A stretch of 64,000 nucleotides of DNA from Duganella sacchari. Lineage in GTDB: Bacteria > Pseudomonadota > Gammaproteobacteria > Burkholderiales > Burkholderiaceae_D. Location of the stretch: positions 248,001-312,000 of the forward strand of contig NZ_FRCX01000007.1 in NCBI RefSeq assembly GCF_900143065.1, written 5' to 3'. A program made the translations under genes and the position numbers. Positions within the stretch are counted from its first letter, which is position 1; each line of letters opens with the position of its first letter. This document shows, in pieces, positions 53,321-62,413 of this stretch. The notes below the pieces were generated by a model. The model was not told where the DNA came from. It saw only the letters and a program-made list of their open reading frames with translations, and did not search any database.

Positions 53321-53552
53321 GGAATCCAGTGGTAGGACGTCTGATGCCGCTTAGGAGAATATTATCAGGATAGCACGGCAACGTGGCTCACGGCAGCGCA
53401 TAAGTATCATAGTGGCTTTAAATAGAATTTTTGAATAAAGCCAATATTACCAACTAATCAATCCATAAATAAGACACTATTTTCAATATTCTTGCCCTTT
53501 CTATTTTTCAATAGTAAATTAAAAATCGAATATCTCTTGAGGGAGGGCGAAG

Positions 53553-54707
53553 ATGTACATAGCTAAATTGTCAGCGTTAGCAACATTGACCATCTTTTCC
53601 ACTGCAGCGTACGCAGTGGACAGCAGTTTCAGCGGATTTTCCCAATTGACGGTTGGCCGGGTGTTAAGCGGCAGCTCTTCCGGTCCCGTTCCCTATCAAT
53701 TAAATGCCCAGCCTGGATATAGTTATCAGTGCCCGTGTTTTACCGGTAATTATGAATACGCCGGGGTCTATGAATACCATAAGACCGATGTAAAACAGGA
53801 GTCGCTGGCCGGCGTCCAGGGCAATTTCAAGTTCACCCCCGATTTGTCCGCTACGGTGCAGGTGGTGGCGCGCGGCGCCGACAGCTCCGTCAATGCCGAC
53901 TGGGCCTACGGCAGCTACAAGATTTCCGACAATCTGACCCTGCAGGCTGGCCGCAAGCGCCTGCCGCTGTATTACTACTCCGATTACATGTATGTGGGCT
54001 TCGCCTATCCCTGGCTGCGGCCATCGCAGGATCTGTACGCCTGGCAAATCTACTCCTACGACGGCGCCAATCTGCTGTACACCAGCAACGTCGGCGACTG
54101 GACTTACACCGGCAACGTCTGGATCGGCCGGCGCAAAAGCACTGACAACGAATTGCTGGGCAATCTGTATTACTCGACGCGTATCGACGAGAGCTGGAAA
54201 AAGATGATCGGTGCTTACCTCGACGCAAGCAACGACATTTTCAGTGTCCGCGGCGTCTACATGCACACGGTCGTGGAGCGTTATTCGGTCATCAATGGCA
54301 CGCGCTCGCTGGTCATGACGGGCGCCAATGGTGACTTCGTCAATGACGTTGGCCAGGCATTTTATGGCATCTCATTCAATGTGGATTATAAAAACTGGCT
54401 AGTCCGAAGCGAGATCAACTATATCAACCGGCCATCGGTAAAAAATACCTATACTGCCCAGTCTTATTCCGGTGGATATAAGATGGATAAACATACATTC
54501 TTGCTTTCTTGGTCGCAATTCCAGGAACGTTCAGAGTATTGGCCGACCGGCACGGAAAAACACGCGACGACTTCTTTGACTTACCGCTGGGATTTCACCA
54601 GTTCACAGGCGCTCAAAGTGCAGTTCGATAAAATCAAGGACAAATCCAAATTTCAGTTCACCGGCGATGCCAACCTGCTGGCGGCATCTTGGCAGATGGT
54701 CTTTTAA
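53553..54707 (+). CDS. Porin-like outer-membrane beta-barrel protein
   Basis: The 384-residue protein has a signal peptide (MYIAKLSALATLTIFSTAAYA). Many alternating amphipathic strands follow (LAGVQGNFKFTPDLSATVQVVARG, NLTLQAGRKRLPLYYYSDYMYVGF) and the final strand ends in Phe (LLAASWQMVF), as outer-membrane barrels do. The loop near residue 60 has two Cys (YQCPCF), rare in porins. The PstS-like gene follows 14 bp later. A 232-bp AT-rich region lies upstream. Substrate unknown. Confidence 0.8.
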   Translation: MYIAKLSALATLTIFSTAAYAVDSSFSGFSQLTVGRVLSGSSSGPVPYQLNAQPGYSYQCPCFTGNYEYAGVYEYHKTDVKQESLAGVQGNFKFTPDLSATVQVVARGADSSVNADWAYGSYKISDNLTLQAGRKRLPLYYYSDYMYVGFAYPWLRPSQDLYAWQIYSYDGANLLYTSNVGDWTYTGNVWIGRRKSTDNELLGNLYYSTRIDESWKKMIGAYLDASNDIFSVRGVYMHTVVERYSVINGTRSLVMTGANGDFVNDVGQAFYGISFNVDYKNWLVRSEINYINRPSVKNTYTAQSYSGGYKMDKHTFLLSWSQFQERSEYWPTGTEKHATTSLTYRWDFTSSQALKVQFDKIKDKSKFQFTGDANLLAASWQMVF

Positions 54708-54721
54708 CAGGGAGAGAGTTT

Positions 54722-55132
54722 ATGCGGAAAATTATCCTCTCGACGGCGTTGGTTTGCGCGGCCGTGCTGAGCCAGCCTGCCTTCAGCACCGAAATTGTGG
54801 TGGTGGTAAATCCCAAGAATCCGGCCAGCCGCATGTTCTCTGACCAGGCTTCGCAATTCTTCCTGGGGAAGTCGAATATGTTCGTGCCGCTGGATCAGGC
54901 GGAAAAGTCGCCGATCCGGGCAGAGTTTTATCAAAAGCTCGCGAATAAAGATGTGTCGCAGGTCAAGGCTGCCTGGGCCAAGATCATCTTTACGGGCAAG
55001 GGCGTGATGCCGGTTGAGCTGCATTCAACGGCCGAAGTCAAGAAAGCTGTCGCCGCCGATATCAATGCAATTGGCTATATTGAAAAATCCGCCGCGGATG
55101 ACACGGTGAAAGCCATATTGACGCTGCCGTAA
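54722..55132 (+). CDS. Small PstS-like phosphate-binding-fold protein
   Basis: I start at ATG 54722 (136 residues), preceded by AGGGAGAG. A signal peptide (about 22 residues) is followed by EIVVVVNPKNPASRMFSDQASQFFLGKSNMF, AEFYQKLANKDVSQVKAAWAKIIFTGKG and IGYIEKS, which matches one lobe of PstS-like binding proteins. No permease genes are present. It is co-oriented with the porin-like gene, so the pair may act on a common anion. Confidence 0.82.
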   Translation: MRKIILSTALVCAAVLSQPAFSTEIVVVVNPKNPASRMFSDQASQFFLGKSNMFVPLDQAEKSPIRAEFYQKLANKDVSQVKAAWAKIIFTGKGVMPVELHSTAEVKKAVAADINAIGYIEKSAADDTVKAILTLP

Positions 55133-55214
55133 ATTAACCCATCATATCGGTAATGAAAGGCACTAGCTTTTCCGATACTATGTCAATTTGATAATTGACT
55201 GGAAGGAAAGCTCG

Positions 55215-55532
55215 ATGGGGATGGTATTTTGCCGGGGATGTGGTAAAGAAATACATGAGACGGCGCCAACGTGCCCGCATTGCGGCGCACCGCAAGGGCA
55301 GCCTGTCCGCTCCGGGCCGCCGCGTTCCGACAAGGATTATGCAGTAACGCTGTTGCTGTGCTTCTTTGTCGGCTTCCTTGGCATCCACCGCTTTTACGCC
55401 GGCAAAATTGGCACCGGCCTGCTGCAGATGTTTACGTTTGGCGGGCTGGGGATCTGGGCCTTCGTCGACCTGATCTTTGTGGCGCTGGGACGCTTTACTG
55501 ACAGCGACGGGCGCGAAATCACCTTCCGCTAA
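55215..55532 (+). CDS. Zinc-ribbon and TM2 domain protein
   Basis: I start at ATG 55215 (105 residues), preceded by GGAAGGAAAG. The N-terminus has two CxxC knuckles (FCRGCGKEI and TCPHCGAP), a zinc ribbon. The TM2 domain follows (TLLLCFFVGFLGIHRFYAGKIGTGLLQMFTFGGLGIWAFVDLIFVALGRFTDSDG) with two helices and the GIHRFYAG turn. Role is unknown; the family is widespread. A strong terminator follows. Confidence 0.92.
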   Translation: MGMVFCRGCGKEIHETAPTCPHCGAPQGQPVRSGPPRSDKDYAVTLLLCFFVGFLGIHRFYAGKIGTGLLQMFTFGGLGIWAFVDLIFVALGRFTDSDGREITFR

Positions 55533-55540
55533 ATAAAAAA

Positions 55541-55571
55541 ACGGCCGCCAGATTGCTCTGGCGGCCGTTTT
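55541..55571. terminator. Bidirectional intrinsic terminator
   Basis: ACGGCCGCCAGA and TCTGGCGGCCGT form a perfect 12-base stem around TTGC. TTTT follows on the plus strand and a run of seven T on the minus strand, serving the TM2 gene and the convergent helicase gene. Confidence 0.87.
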
Positions 55572-55593
55572 GCCGTGTGGCTAGCGTAAGCGA

Positions 55594-57015
55594 TTAACGG
55601 TCGCCGTAGCTGCGACGTGGGCGGTCGCTGTTGTACGGGTTGTTGGCTTTGAAGCCCGGACCCTTGTAGCCTTCGCTGGAGCCGCCGACGCCTTCACGGC
55701 GCGGTGCGCCACTTGGCTTGCTAAACGAACGCTGGCCTGGCTTGGCGCCGCCACGGTTGTCGCCTGGTTTCCAGCCACCTGGACGCGAGGTGCGTGGTGC
55801 GGAACCGGTTTTCTTCGGCTCGTAGCCCTCGACCACATTGACTGGAATCAGCTGCTTGGTGAAACGTTCGATACGTTTCACGTGCATGCCTTCAGCGTGG
55901 TTGACCAGCGAGATCGCCAGGCCGTTACGGCCGGCACGGCCGGTACGGCCAATGCGGTGCACGTAATCTTCCGGGAACTTCGGCAGGTCGTAGTTGAATA
56001 CGTGGGTGATGGTTGGCACGTCGATACCACGTGCGGCAACGTCAGTCGCGATCAGGATCTTGACCTGGCCGCGGCGCAGGCTGTCCAAGGTGCGGTTACG
56101 CGCGCCCTGGTGCATGTCGCCATGCAGTGCTGCAGCCGAGAAACCGGCGATGTTCAGACGGTCGGCGATGGTGTCAGCGTCACGCTTGGTGGCGGTGAAG
56201 ACCACGGCCTGGTCCAGGGCTTCGTCGCGCAGCAGGTGGTCCAGCAGGCGGTTCTTGTGCGACAGGTCGTCGACGAAGTGTACGCGCTGGGTGATGTTCT
56301 CATGCTTGTTGGCCGAGCTCACGATCTGAATGATCTGTGGCTCTTTGGTGATGCGGCGTGCCATGTTGCCGACGACGCCATCCAGTGTGGCCGAGAACAG
56401 CATGGTCTGACGGGTCGCCGGGGTGGCTTCAACGATTTTTTCGATGTCGTCGATGAAACCCATGTCCAGCATGCGGTCGGCTTCGTCCAGCACCAGGATT
56501 TCCAGTTGCGAGAAGTCGATCTTGCCCGATTCCATGTGGTCGATCAGACGGCCTGGGGTCGCGACCAGGATCTCTGGATTCTTGGCCAGCAGTTGCATCT
56601 GCTTAGGATATGGCATACCGCCCAGGATCGACACGGCCTTGATGCGGCGCAGGTTGACGCTGTACTTGTCGGTATTGGTCGTGACTTGCAGGGCCAGTTC
56701 ACGGGTTGGGGTCAGTACCAGCATTTTTGGCTGGGCTGCCTTGAAACGTGGACGCTCGCCGCGGGCGCGGGAAGCCTGCATTTCTTGATTAGGGGTTTTG
56801 CCGGCAGCAGCCGGTTCAATTGCGGCCAAACGGTGCAGCGACGGCAGCATGAAGGCTGCAGTCTTGCCGGAACCGGTTTGCGAGGAAACCAACAGGTCCT
56901 TGCCTGCGATCGCGGCAGGCACAGCCTGCTGCTGAACTGGGGTCGGCGCGGTGTAGCCGGCGTCGGTCAGGGCTTTGATGATGGACGTGTTGAGACCTAG
57001 TGCTTCAAATGTCAT
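55594..57015 (-). CDS. rhlE: DEAD-box RNA helicase, RhlE-like
   Basis: The 473-residue protein has the Q motif (FEALGLNTSIIKALTDAGYTAPTPVQQQAVPAAIAGKDLLVSSQTGSGKTAAFMLP), DEAD box (LVLDEADRMLDMGF), SAT motif (LFSATLDG) and C-terminal helicase motifs (ATDVAARGIDVPTI, YVHRIGRTGRAGRNG). The C-terminal 100 residues are basic and Gly/Arg-rich. It resembles RhlE, which unwinds RNA during ribosome assembly and decay. A 307-bp gene-free region lies upstream. Confidence 0.88.
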   Translation of the reverse strand: MTFEALGLNTSIIKALTDAGYTAPTPVQQQAVPAAIAGKDLLVSSQTGSGKTAAFMLPSLHRLAAIEPAAAGKTPNQEMQASRARGERPRFKAAQPKMLVLTPTRELALQVTTNTDKYSVNLRRIKAVSILGGMPYPKQMQLLAKNPEILVATPGRLIDHMESGKIDFSQLEILVLDEADRMLDMGFIDDIEKIVEATPATRQTMLFSATLDGVVGNMARRITKEPQIIQIVSSANKHENITQRVHFVDDLSHKNRLLDHLLRDEALDQAVVFTATKRDADTIADRLNIAGFSAAALHGDMHQGARNRTLDSLRRGQVKILIATDVAARGIDVPTITHVFNYDLPKFPEDYVHRIGRTGRAGRNGLAISLVNHAEGMHVKRIERFTKQLIPVNVVEGYEPKKTGSAPRTSRPGGWKPGDNRGGAKPGQRSFSKPSGAPRREGVGGSSEGYKGPGFKANNPYNSDRPRRSYGDR

Positions 57016-57322
57016 GCTTTTCTTTCGTAAAAATCAGCGTCCACGCAATTGCGGAACGCGAAATAGCAACGCCTACCAAAACGAAATGACTCAATCAGAA
57101 TCGAAAGAAATTTCGGCACAAAAGCTTTGCGCCGGGACGGTGTCAGATCAACGACACCAGAGGCGGGAGGGCTTTATAAGGGCATCCGAACGATGCGCTG
57201 TGAGGCTTGCGTAGCTGCTTAACTATCACTGGCTGAATAATCGGTAGCGTTTTGCTATTCACCGATATAGAGAATTCAGCGCAAGGCCGGTATTATGCCC
57301 TAGTTTGCTTCACTTGTATAGT
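57016..57322. other. Gene-free region upstream of the helicase gene
   Basis: No coding frame is convincing here. A hairpin GGTGTC/GACACC (57139-57144 with 57153-57158), flanked by CGCC/GGCG, lies in the presumed helicase leader. TATAAA on the minus strand (57179-57174) may be a -10. Confidence 0.4.
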
Positions 57323-57901
57323 TTAGCTGGCCATGCGTTTCAATAATCGCTCAAAGCGCATGCTGGCCAGGTGGGCCTTTTCCAGCAAGGCTTCGCTGAT
57401 CTCATCGACTTGGGCGTCGCCGGGATGGCTCAGGCCGCCGTAGCCGTAGCGGCGCGTGGTCTGGCGCATGCGTGCCGACATGAAGACGGACAGTGCGCGG
57501 TAGAAGCGGGCGGCAAACGCCGCGTCGGTGTCCAGTTTTTCACGCAGGCGCACGTGCGAGACGCGCAGGGCGGAAGCGCCTTCGTTGGCGCGCACGGACG
57601 CGGTGGTGCGGGCCGGATCGACCAGCGACATTTCGCCGATGACTTCGCCGCTGCTGAGTTCCGCCACCAGCTCGCCGTTGCCAGCAAGTACGGAGAACGT
57701 GCCGTCCAGCACGAAGTACACGCTGTCGGGTTGGCCGCCGTAAGGGATCAGTTCCGCGCCCACAGGGTAGCGCAGGCGATCGCCGGCATTGGCGAGCCAT
57801 TCCACATCGTCATCCAGCAATTCGCTGAGGATAAAAAGCACTTTGCGCATAGGCGCACGCTCAGGCACTGCGGAGCGTGCAATGGACGGCATCATATTCA
57901 C
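57323..57901 (-). CDS. Cyclic nucleotide-binding domain protein
   Basis: The 192-residue protein has a CAP_ED domain (about residues 45-140): LIPYGGQPDSVYFVLDGTFSVLAGNGELVAELSSGEVIGEMSLVDPARTTASVRANEGASALRVS. The C-terminal 60 residues are helical and do not contain a clear Crp-type helix-turn-helix, so it may be a cNMP-sensing module rather than a DNA-binding regulator. It stands alone, with intergenic gaps on both sides. Confidence 0.85.
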   Translation of the reverse strand: MNMMPSIARSAVPERAPMRKVLFILSELLDDDVEWLANAGDRLRYPVGAELIPYGGQPDSVYFVLDGTFSVLAGNGELVAELSSGEVIGEMSLVDPARTTASVRANEGASALRVSHVRLREKLDTDAAFAARFYRALSVFMSARMRQTTRRYGYGGLSHPGDAQVDEISEALLEKAHLASMRFERLLKRMAS

Positions 57902-58084
57902 GGTAAGACCCTAGTTTGACTATTATTTTCTCGGCAAGTATAGCGGGGTATTTTGGCCTTGTAAAATTGGAAATAAATTAACATTAATGCTTTTTTATGT
58001 TATTTGTTTCAATTTGTAAAATGGAAACCCCATTTGTACCGCTGCTTCGATCAACCCTGCATGTTGAATAAAAAGGAGGTCGAT

Positions 58085-61003
58085 ATGTGGACGAAATTCA
58101 TGGCGGCATGCCTGCTGCTGGCGGCCGGAGCGGCGCAGGCGCAGCGGATAACGCCGCCTTTGTTGCCGCCGATGCCGCCGCTGATCGTGGTGCAGGGTGC
58201 CGAGCAGCCGGTACGCTTGCAAAGCCTGAAGGTGGACGCCGCGCTCGGAGGCGGCATGGCGCAGACCACGCTGCGCATGGTGTTCTTCAATCCCAACCAT
58301 CGGCCGCTGGAAGGGCGCTTGCAGTTTCCGCTGTTGCCGGGGCAGCAGATCAGTGGGTTTTCGCTGGATCTGGAAGGGAAGATGCGTGCCGCGGTGCCGG
58401 TGGAAAAAGCACGCGGCCGCCAGATCCTGGAGGCGATCGAGCGCACGCGGGCCGATCCGGCACTGCTGGAGCAAACGCAGGGGAACAATTTCCAGCTGCG
58501 GATTTTCCCTATCCCTGCGCAGGGCACGCGCACCGTGGAGCTGACTTACACCGAGGCGCTGAATCGCGAAGGCAGCAACTGGGCTTACCGTTTGCCGCTG
58601 GCTTATGGCGAGCTGGCGGACGGCATCGCGCTGCGCGTGACGGTGGCTGGGGCTGCTGCGCCACAGGCCAGCGGCAGCATCGGCGATATTGTTTTCGCGC
58701 GCAGTGGCGACGGCTACGCGGCGCAGCTCGTGCGCGCCAACTATGCGGCGAGCGGCACCTTGAAGCTGCTGGTTCCGGCCAGTGCCGAGCCGCAGATCTA
58801 TGTCCAGCAGTTTGGCGGCGAGACCTTCTTCCTGGCCGAGATTCCGCTATCGGAGCAGCGCACGCCGCGGGCGCTGCCCAAAGTAGTGGGGCTGTTGTGG
58901 GATAGCTCGGGCTCCGGTGCGAACCGCCAGCGCGAAGCGGAGCTGCTGGAGCTGGATCGCTACTTCAAGGCGTTGGGCAATGCGGAGGTGCGTCTGACGC
59001 GCTTGCGTGACCGTGCCGAGGCGATGCAACGCTTCCGCATTGTCAACGGCGATTGGCAGTCCTTGCGCACGGCGCTGCTGGACACTGTCTACGATGGCGC
59101 CAGCGCGCTGGCGGACTGGCAGCCGCAATCCGATGTGAACGAATATCTGCTGGTCAGCGACGGGCTGCTGAATTACGGCGGCAAAAAATTCCCGCAGCTG
59201 CCGCCGCGCCAGCGCTTGTATGCACTGAGTTCGGCCGTGTCTGCGGACACCAGCCGTCTGTCGGCATTGGCCGAGCGGAATGGCGGCAAGCTGGTGACGG
59301 TGCAGACGGACCGTCCCGGCGCTGCAGCCGAGACGCTGCTGACGGATGGTGTGCAAGTACGCGGTATCAGCGCAACCGGTGCAACGGAAGTGCTGACGGA
59401 CGATGGCCAGCAAGGCATGCTGCGGGTGACCGGCAAGCTGGTTGCGCCCGCAGCGCATGTGACGCTGGATCTGGTGCGGCACGGCCAGGCGTCGCCGCTG
59501 CTGCTGGACGTCTCGGCGCAAGCGCCGGCGCATCCGATGGCGGCCCGCGTGTGGGCTGGGCGCAAGCTGCATCAGCTGGACGCGGACTATGAGCTGAACC
59601 GCGCGGCCATCCGTCGTCTTGGCGCGCAGTTTGGCATGCCAACGCGCGAGACATCCCTGCTGGTGCTGGAGCGGCTGGAAGACTATGTGCGCTACGATGT
59701 GCCGCCACCGGCCGAACTGCAGGCGGCCTTTGATGCGCTCAAGAGCGTGCGCGGCGCGGCGCTGACACAGCGTCGCGGCAAGCAGATGGAGCGTGTCGTG
59801 CAACAGTTTGAGCAGAAGCTCGCCTGGTGGAACGGCAGCTCCCCCAAGCTGCCACCGAAGCCGGTGGAACGTGAGGCCGTCGCTGCGGGTGCGTGGGAGC
59901 CGATGCGACCCGTGCCTGCACCTGTAGCATTGCCGGCAACGGCGCCGGCACTCGCGATGCCGTTTGCGGAAGCCGCGCCACTTCAGCGCGCGCCGTCCTT
60001 CGGCGCCAGCGCACCTGCGATGCGCTTTGTGGAGGCCAGCGATGCGCAGCGTGCGGCGGCGGGCGCCGGCCGCGACAAGAGCGCAGGCGAGATTGCCGTC
60101 AGCTTGAAGCGCTGGGACTCCAACGCCCAATACATCGCCCGCATGAAAGCTGCCAGTACCGATCAGCTGTACGCGATCTATCTCGATGAACGCCCGTCCT
60201 ATCTGAACAGCAGTGCCTTTTACATCGACGTGGCGGACCTGCTGCTGGAACGCGGCAAGCGTGAGCTGGCATTGCGCGTGTTGTCCAATCTGGCGGAGAT
60301 GGACCTGGAAAACCGCCAGATACTGCGCATACTCGGCTACCGCCTGCTGCAGGCAGGCCAGCCGGATCTCGCCGTCCCGATATTCGAGAAGGTGCGCGAA
60401 CTGGCTGAGGAGGAACCGCAATCCTTCCGTGACCTGGGCCTGGCTTATGCTGCCGTGGGCCGCACCCAGGACGCCATCGACCAATTGTATGAAGTGGTGA
60501 CGCGCCCTTGGGATGGCCGCTTTGCGGAGATTGAGCTGATCGCGCTGGCGGACATGAACGCCCTGATTGCTGCTCCGCCGCGCAAGGTGAAGCTGGATAC
60601 CAGCCGTATCGATCCGCGCCTGTTGAAGAACATGCCGCTCGATTTGCGGGTGGTACTGACTTGGGATGCCGATGACAGCGATATGGATTTGTGGGTGACC
60701 GATCCCACCGGTGAACGCTGCTTCTATGGCAATCGCATGACGCCGCAGGGTGGCCGCTTGTCGCTGGACTTTACGGGCGGTTACGGGCCGGAGGAGTTTT
60801 CGCTGCGCCGTGCGATGCCGGGCAAATACAAGGTGGAGGCGAACTTTTTTGGCGCGCATCGTCAGGTAGTGGCGGGAGCGACCACCTTGCAGCTGAAGCT
60901 GACCAGCGGCTTTGGCCGCACCGGTTCACACGATCAGATGGTGACGGTGCGCCTGCAAGGCCGGGGTGAGACGGTGCTGGTGGGTGAGTTTGAAGTGAAG
61001 TAG
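58085..61003 (+). CDS. Large exported VIT/VWA/DUF2135 protein
   Basis: The 972-residue protein starts at ATG 58085, preceded by AAGGAGGT, with a signal peptide (MWTKFMAACLLLAAGAAQA). A VIT domain follows (about 40-165, with RPLEGRLQFPLLPGQQISGFSLDLEGKMR and EKARGRQILEAIERTRADPAL). A VWA-like region has LLWDSSGSGAN near residue 272, a MIDAS-like metal motif. The rest has TPR-like helices (about 690-830) and a C-terminal DUF2135 domain (VVLTWDADDSDMDLWVTDPTGERCFYGN). It converges with an anti-sigma/sigma pair. Confidence 0.88.
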   Translation: MWTKFMAACLLLAAGAAQAQRITPPLLPPMPPLIVVQGAEQPVRLQSLKVDAALGGGMAQTTLRMVFFNPNHRPLEGRLQFPLLPGQQISGFSLDLEGKMRAAVPVEKARGRQILEAIERTRADPALLEQTQGNNFQLRIFPIPAQGTRTVELTYTEALNREGSNWAYRLPLAYGELADGIALRVTVAGAAAPQASGSIGDIVFARSGDGYAAQLVRANYAASGTLKLLVPASAEPQIYVQQFGGETFFLAEIPLSEQRTPRALPKVVGLLWDSSGSGANRQREAELLELDRYFKALGNAEVRLTRLRDRAEAMQRFRIVNGDWQSLRTALLDTVYDGASALADWQPQSDVNEYLLVSDGLLNYGGKKFPQLPPRQRLYALSSAVSADTSRLSALAERNGGKLVTVQTDRPGAAAETLLTDGVQVRGISATGATEVLTDDGQQGMLRVTGKLVAPAAHVTLDLVRHGQASPLLLDVSAQAPAHPMAARVWAGRKLHQLDADYELNRAAIRRLGAQFGMPTRETSLLVLERLEDYVRYDVPPPAELQAAFDALKSVRGAALTQRRGKQMERVVQQFEQKLAWWNGSSPKLPPKPVEREAVAAGAWEPMRPVPAPVALPATAPALAMPFAEAAPLQRAPSFGASAPAMRFVEASDAQRAAAGAGRDKSAGEIAVSLKRWDSNAQYIARMKAASTDQLYAIYLDERPSYLNSSAFYIDVADLLLERGKRELALRVLSNLAEMDLENRQILRILGYRLLQAGQPDLAVPIFEKVRELAEEEPQSFRDLGLAYAAVGRTQDAIDQLYEVVTRPWDGRFAEIELIALADMNALIAAPPRKVKLDTSRIDPRLLKNMPLDLRVVLTWDADDSDMDLWVTDPTGERCFYGNRMTPQGGRLSLDFTGGYGPEEFSLRRAMPGKYKVEANFFGAHRQVVAGATTLQLKLTSGFGRTGSHDQMVTVRLQGRGETVLVGEFEVK

Positions 61004-61006
61004 CAT

Positions 61007-61774
61007 TTATTCGATGGCAGCGATCTGCCTGGCCAGGGCTTCCGGCACGGGATAGTCCGGATAGGCCAGGCGGAATTTTTTCCATTCCGCCAGCGCGTCG
61101 CTGCGCAAGTCGGCTTTCAGCATTTCGTCGATGGCGTGCAGCCAGGCGGCGGCTTGCGCATCAGGCGCAGGCGGCGCGACGGGGGCTGCACTTGGGCGGG
61201 CGACGATGGGCGCAGGGGCCGCTGCGGCGCCGAAGGATGACGCAGCAAAGCGATGCACCGTCACCGCATCGGTGACTGGCGCGGCAGGCTGCGCTGCCAT
61301 GACAGGTGCAGCGGCAGGTGCGGGCAGTGGTGTCCACGCTTCTTCGGCGGCTGGTGCTGCTGGTGCAGGTGCTGCATGCACGCGTTTGTCGCTCACGATG
61401 GCGGCCGGCTTGGGGGGCGCAGTAACGGTTATTTCTGGCGACGCGGCGCGCACCGGAGCCGGTGGCGCCGAAGCAGTGACCTGCGCGGGCTCCGCATACT
61501 CGCCGCGCTGCCACTCCAGTGTCAACAGCAAAGTGCCAACCACGCTGGCAGCCAACGCCAGCGGCATGCGCCAGCGCGCCATATTGGCCGCAGTTCGCTG
61601 GCGCATCGCCTGCTCCTGCGCCAGCTTTCCTTCAATCGACGCCATAATCGCCGTGTCCAGGTGCGCCGGCGATTCGGGCTGTTTTAGTGCTGACAAATGG
61701 CGAGACAGCGCATCACGACCCGCCATGAAATCGTCGAGTTCATCATCCAGCTTTTGATCACCGTGGCGCGTCAT
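61007..61774 (-). CDS. Putative anti-sigma factor with Ala/Pro-rich linker
   Basis: The 255-residue protein overlaps the sigma gene stop by ATGA (61771-61774). The N-terminal 65 residues are helical and charged; one membrane helix lies at about 69-85. A long Ala/Pro/Val-rich linker (about 90-205) is followed by a helical C-terminal domain (AAWLHAIDEMLKADLRSDALAEWKKFRLAYPDYPVPEALARQIA). Position and topology suggest an anti-sigma factor, although the zinc-finger motif is not seen. It converges with the VIT/VWA gene (3 bp). Confidence 0.72.
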   Translation of the reverse strand: MTRHGDQKLDDELDDFMAGRDALSRHLSALKQPESPAHLDTAIMASIEGKLAQEQAMRQRTAANMARWRMPLALAASVVGTLLLTLEWQRGEYAEPAQVTASAPPAPVRAASPEITVTAPPKPAAIVSDKRVHAAPAPAAPAAEEAWTPLPAPAAAPVMAAQPAAPVTDAVTVHRFAASSFGAAAAPAPIVARPSAAPVAPPAPDAQAAAWLHAIDEMLKADLRSDALAEWKKFRLAYPDYPVPEALARQIAAIE

Positions 61775-62331
61775 GCCTGCTCCTCCTGGGCGGCCATCCC
61801 ATTCGATAACTGCTCGCGTAATTTTCGCATGGCGTAGCGCAGCCTGCTTTTGACGGTTTCAATCGGAGCGCTGGTCAGCGCCGCAATTTCCTCCAGCGAT
61901 AGACCGCTGAACTGCTGCAGCACCAAGGCCTCCTTCTGCTCACCCGGCAGTGCGCGGATAGCCCGGTGCAGCGCCGCGTTCAATTGCTGCGTTTCCAGCA
62001 TCGCCTCGGCCGCAGGCACCTCGCTTTCCAGGTCGGGCGCATCATCGGTCGATAAGTGCGGCGACTGGCGCTGCAAATCGATCAGCCGGTTGCGTGCGAT
62101 CTGGTACAGAAACGTGCGGAAAGTGGCCGTGACCTGATAGCGCTCTCGCGCCTGATGCAGCGCGATCCAGCTTTCCTGCGCCACCTCGTCCACCCAGTCC
62201 CTGCGTGGCGAGCGCCATGCGACAAACCGGTACAAGCCACGCTGATGGCGTTGGTACAGTTCGCGGAACGCCGCCGCGTCGCCACCCGCGTAGCGCAGCA
62301 TCAGGGTTTCATCGGATGGATCGGTTGACAT
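61771..62331 (-). CDS. ECF RNA polymerase sigma factor
   Basis: The 186-residue protein has region 2 (LYRFVAWRSPRRDWVDEVAQESWIALHQARERYQVTATFRTFLYQIARNRLIDLQR) and region 4 (LPGEQKEALVLQQFSGLSLEEIAALTSAPIETVKSRLRYAMRKLREQL). It is the first gene of an operon with the membrane protein downstream. The nearby VIT/VWA protein is often linked to such sigma/anti-sigma pairs (from memory) and may be part of the same response. Confidence 0.93.
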   Translation of the reverse strand: MSTDPSDETLMLRYAGGDAAAFRELYQRHQRGLYRFVAWRSPRRDWVDEVAQESWIALHQARERYQVTATFRTFLYQIARNRLIDLQRQSPHLSTDDAPDLESEVPAAEAMLETQQLNAALHRAIRALPGEQKEALVLQQFSGLSLEEIAALTSAPIETVKSRLRYAMRKLREQLSNGMAAQEEQA

Positions 62332-62359
62332 GGGCGCCAGTGTAACACTGCACCTGACG

Positions 62360-62390
62360 AAAAAAACGCCCTTCGGAGAGGGCGTTTTCT
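62360..62390 (-). terminator. Intrinsic terminator of fabI
   Basis: AAAACGCCC and GGGCGTTTT form a 9-base stem around TTCGGAGA. On the minus strand the stem is followed by T residues (A-run at 62360-62366 on the plus strand). It lies between fabI and the ECF sigma gene. Confidence 0.85.
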
Positions 62391-62413
62391 GGATGGTGAG
62401 GCTGGCCGACTGC

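Noticed and set aside
58847..60859. A 670-codon minus-strand frame opposite the VIT/VWA gene
   Set aside because: Antisense shadow; the plus-strand gene has a perfect ribosome site, signal peptide and known domains.
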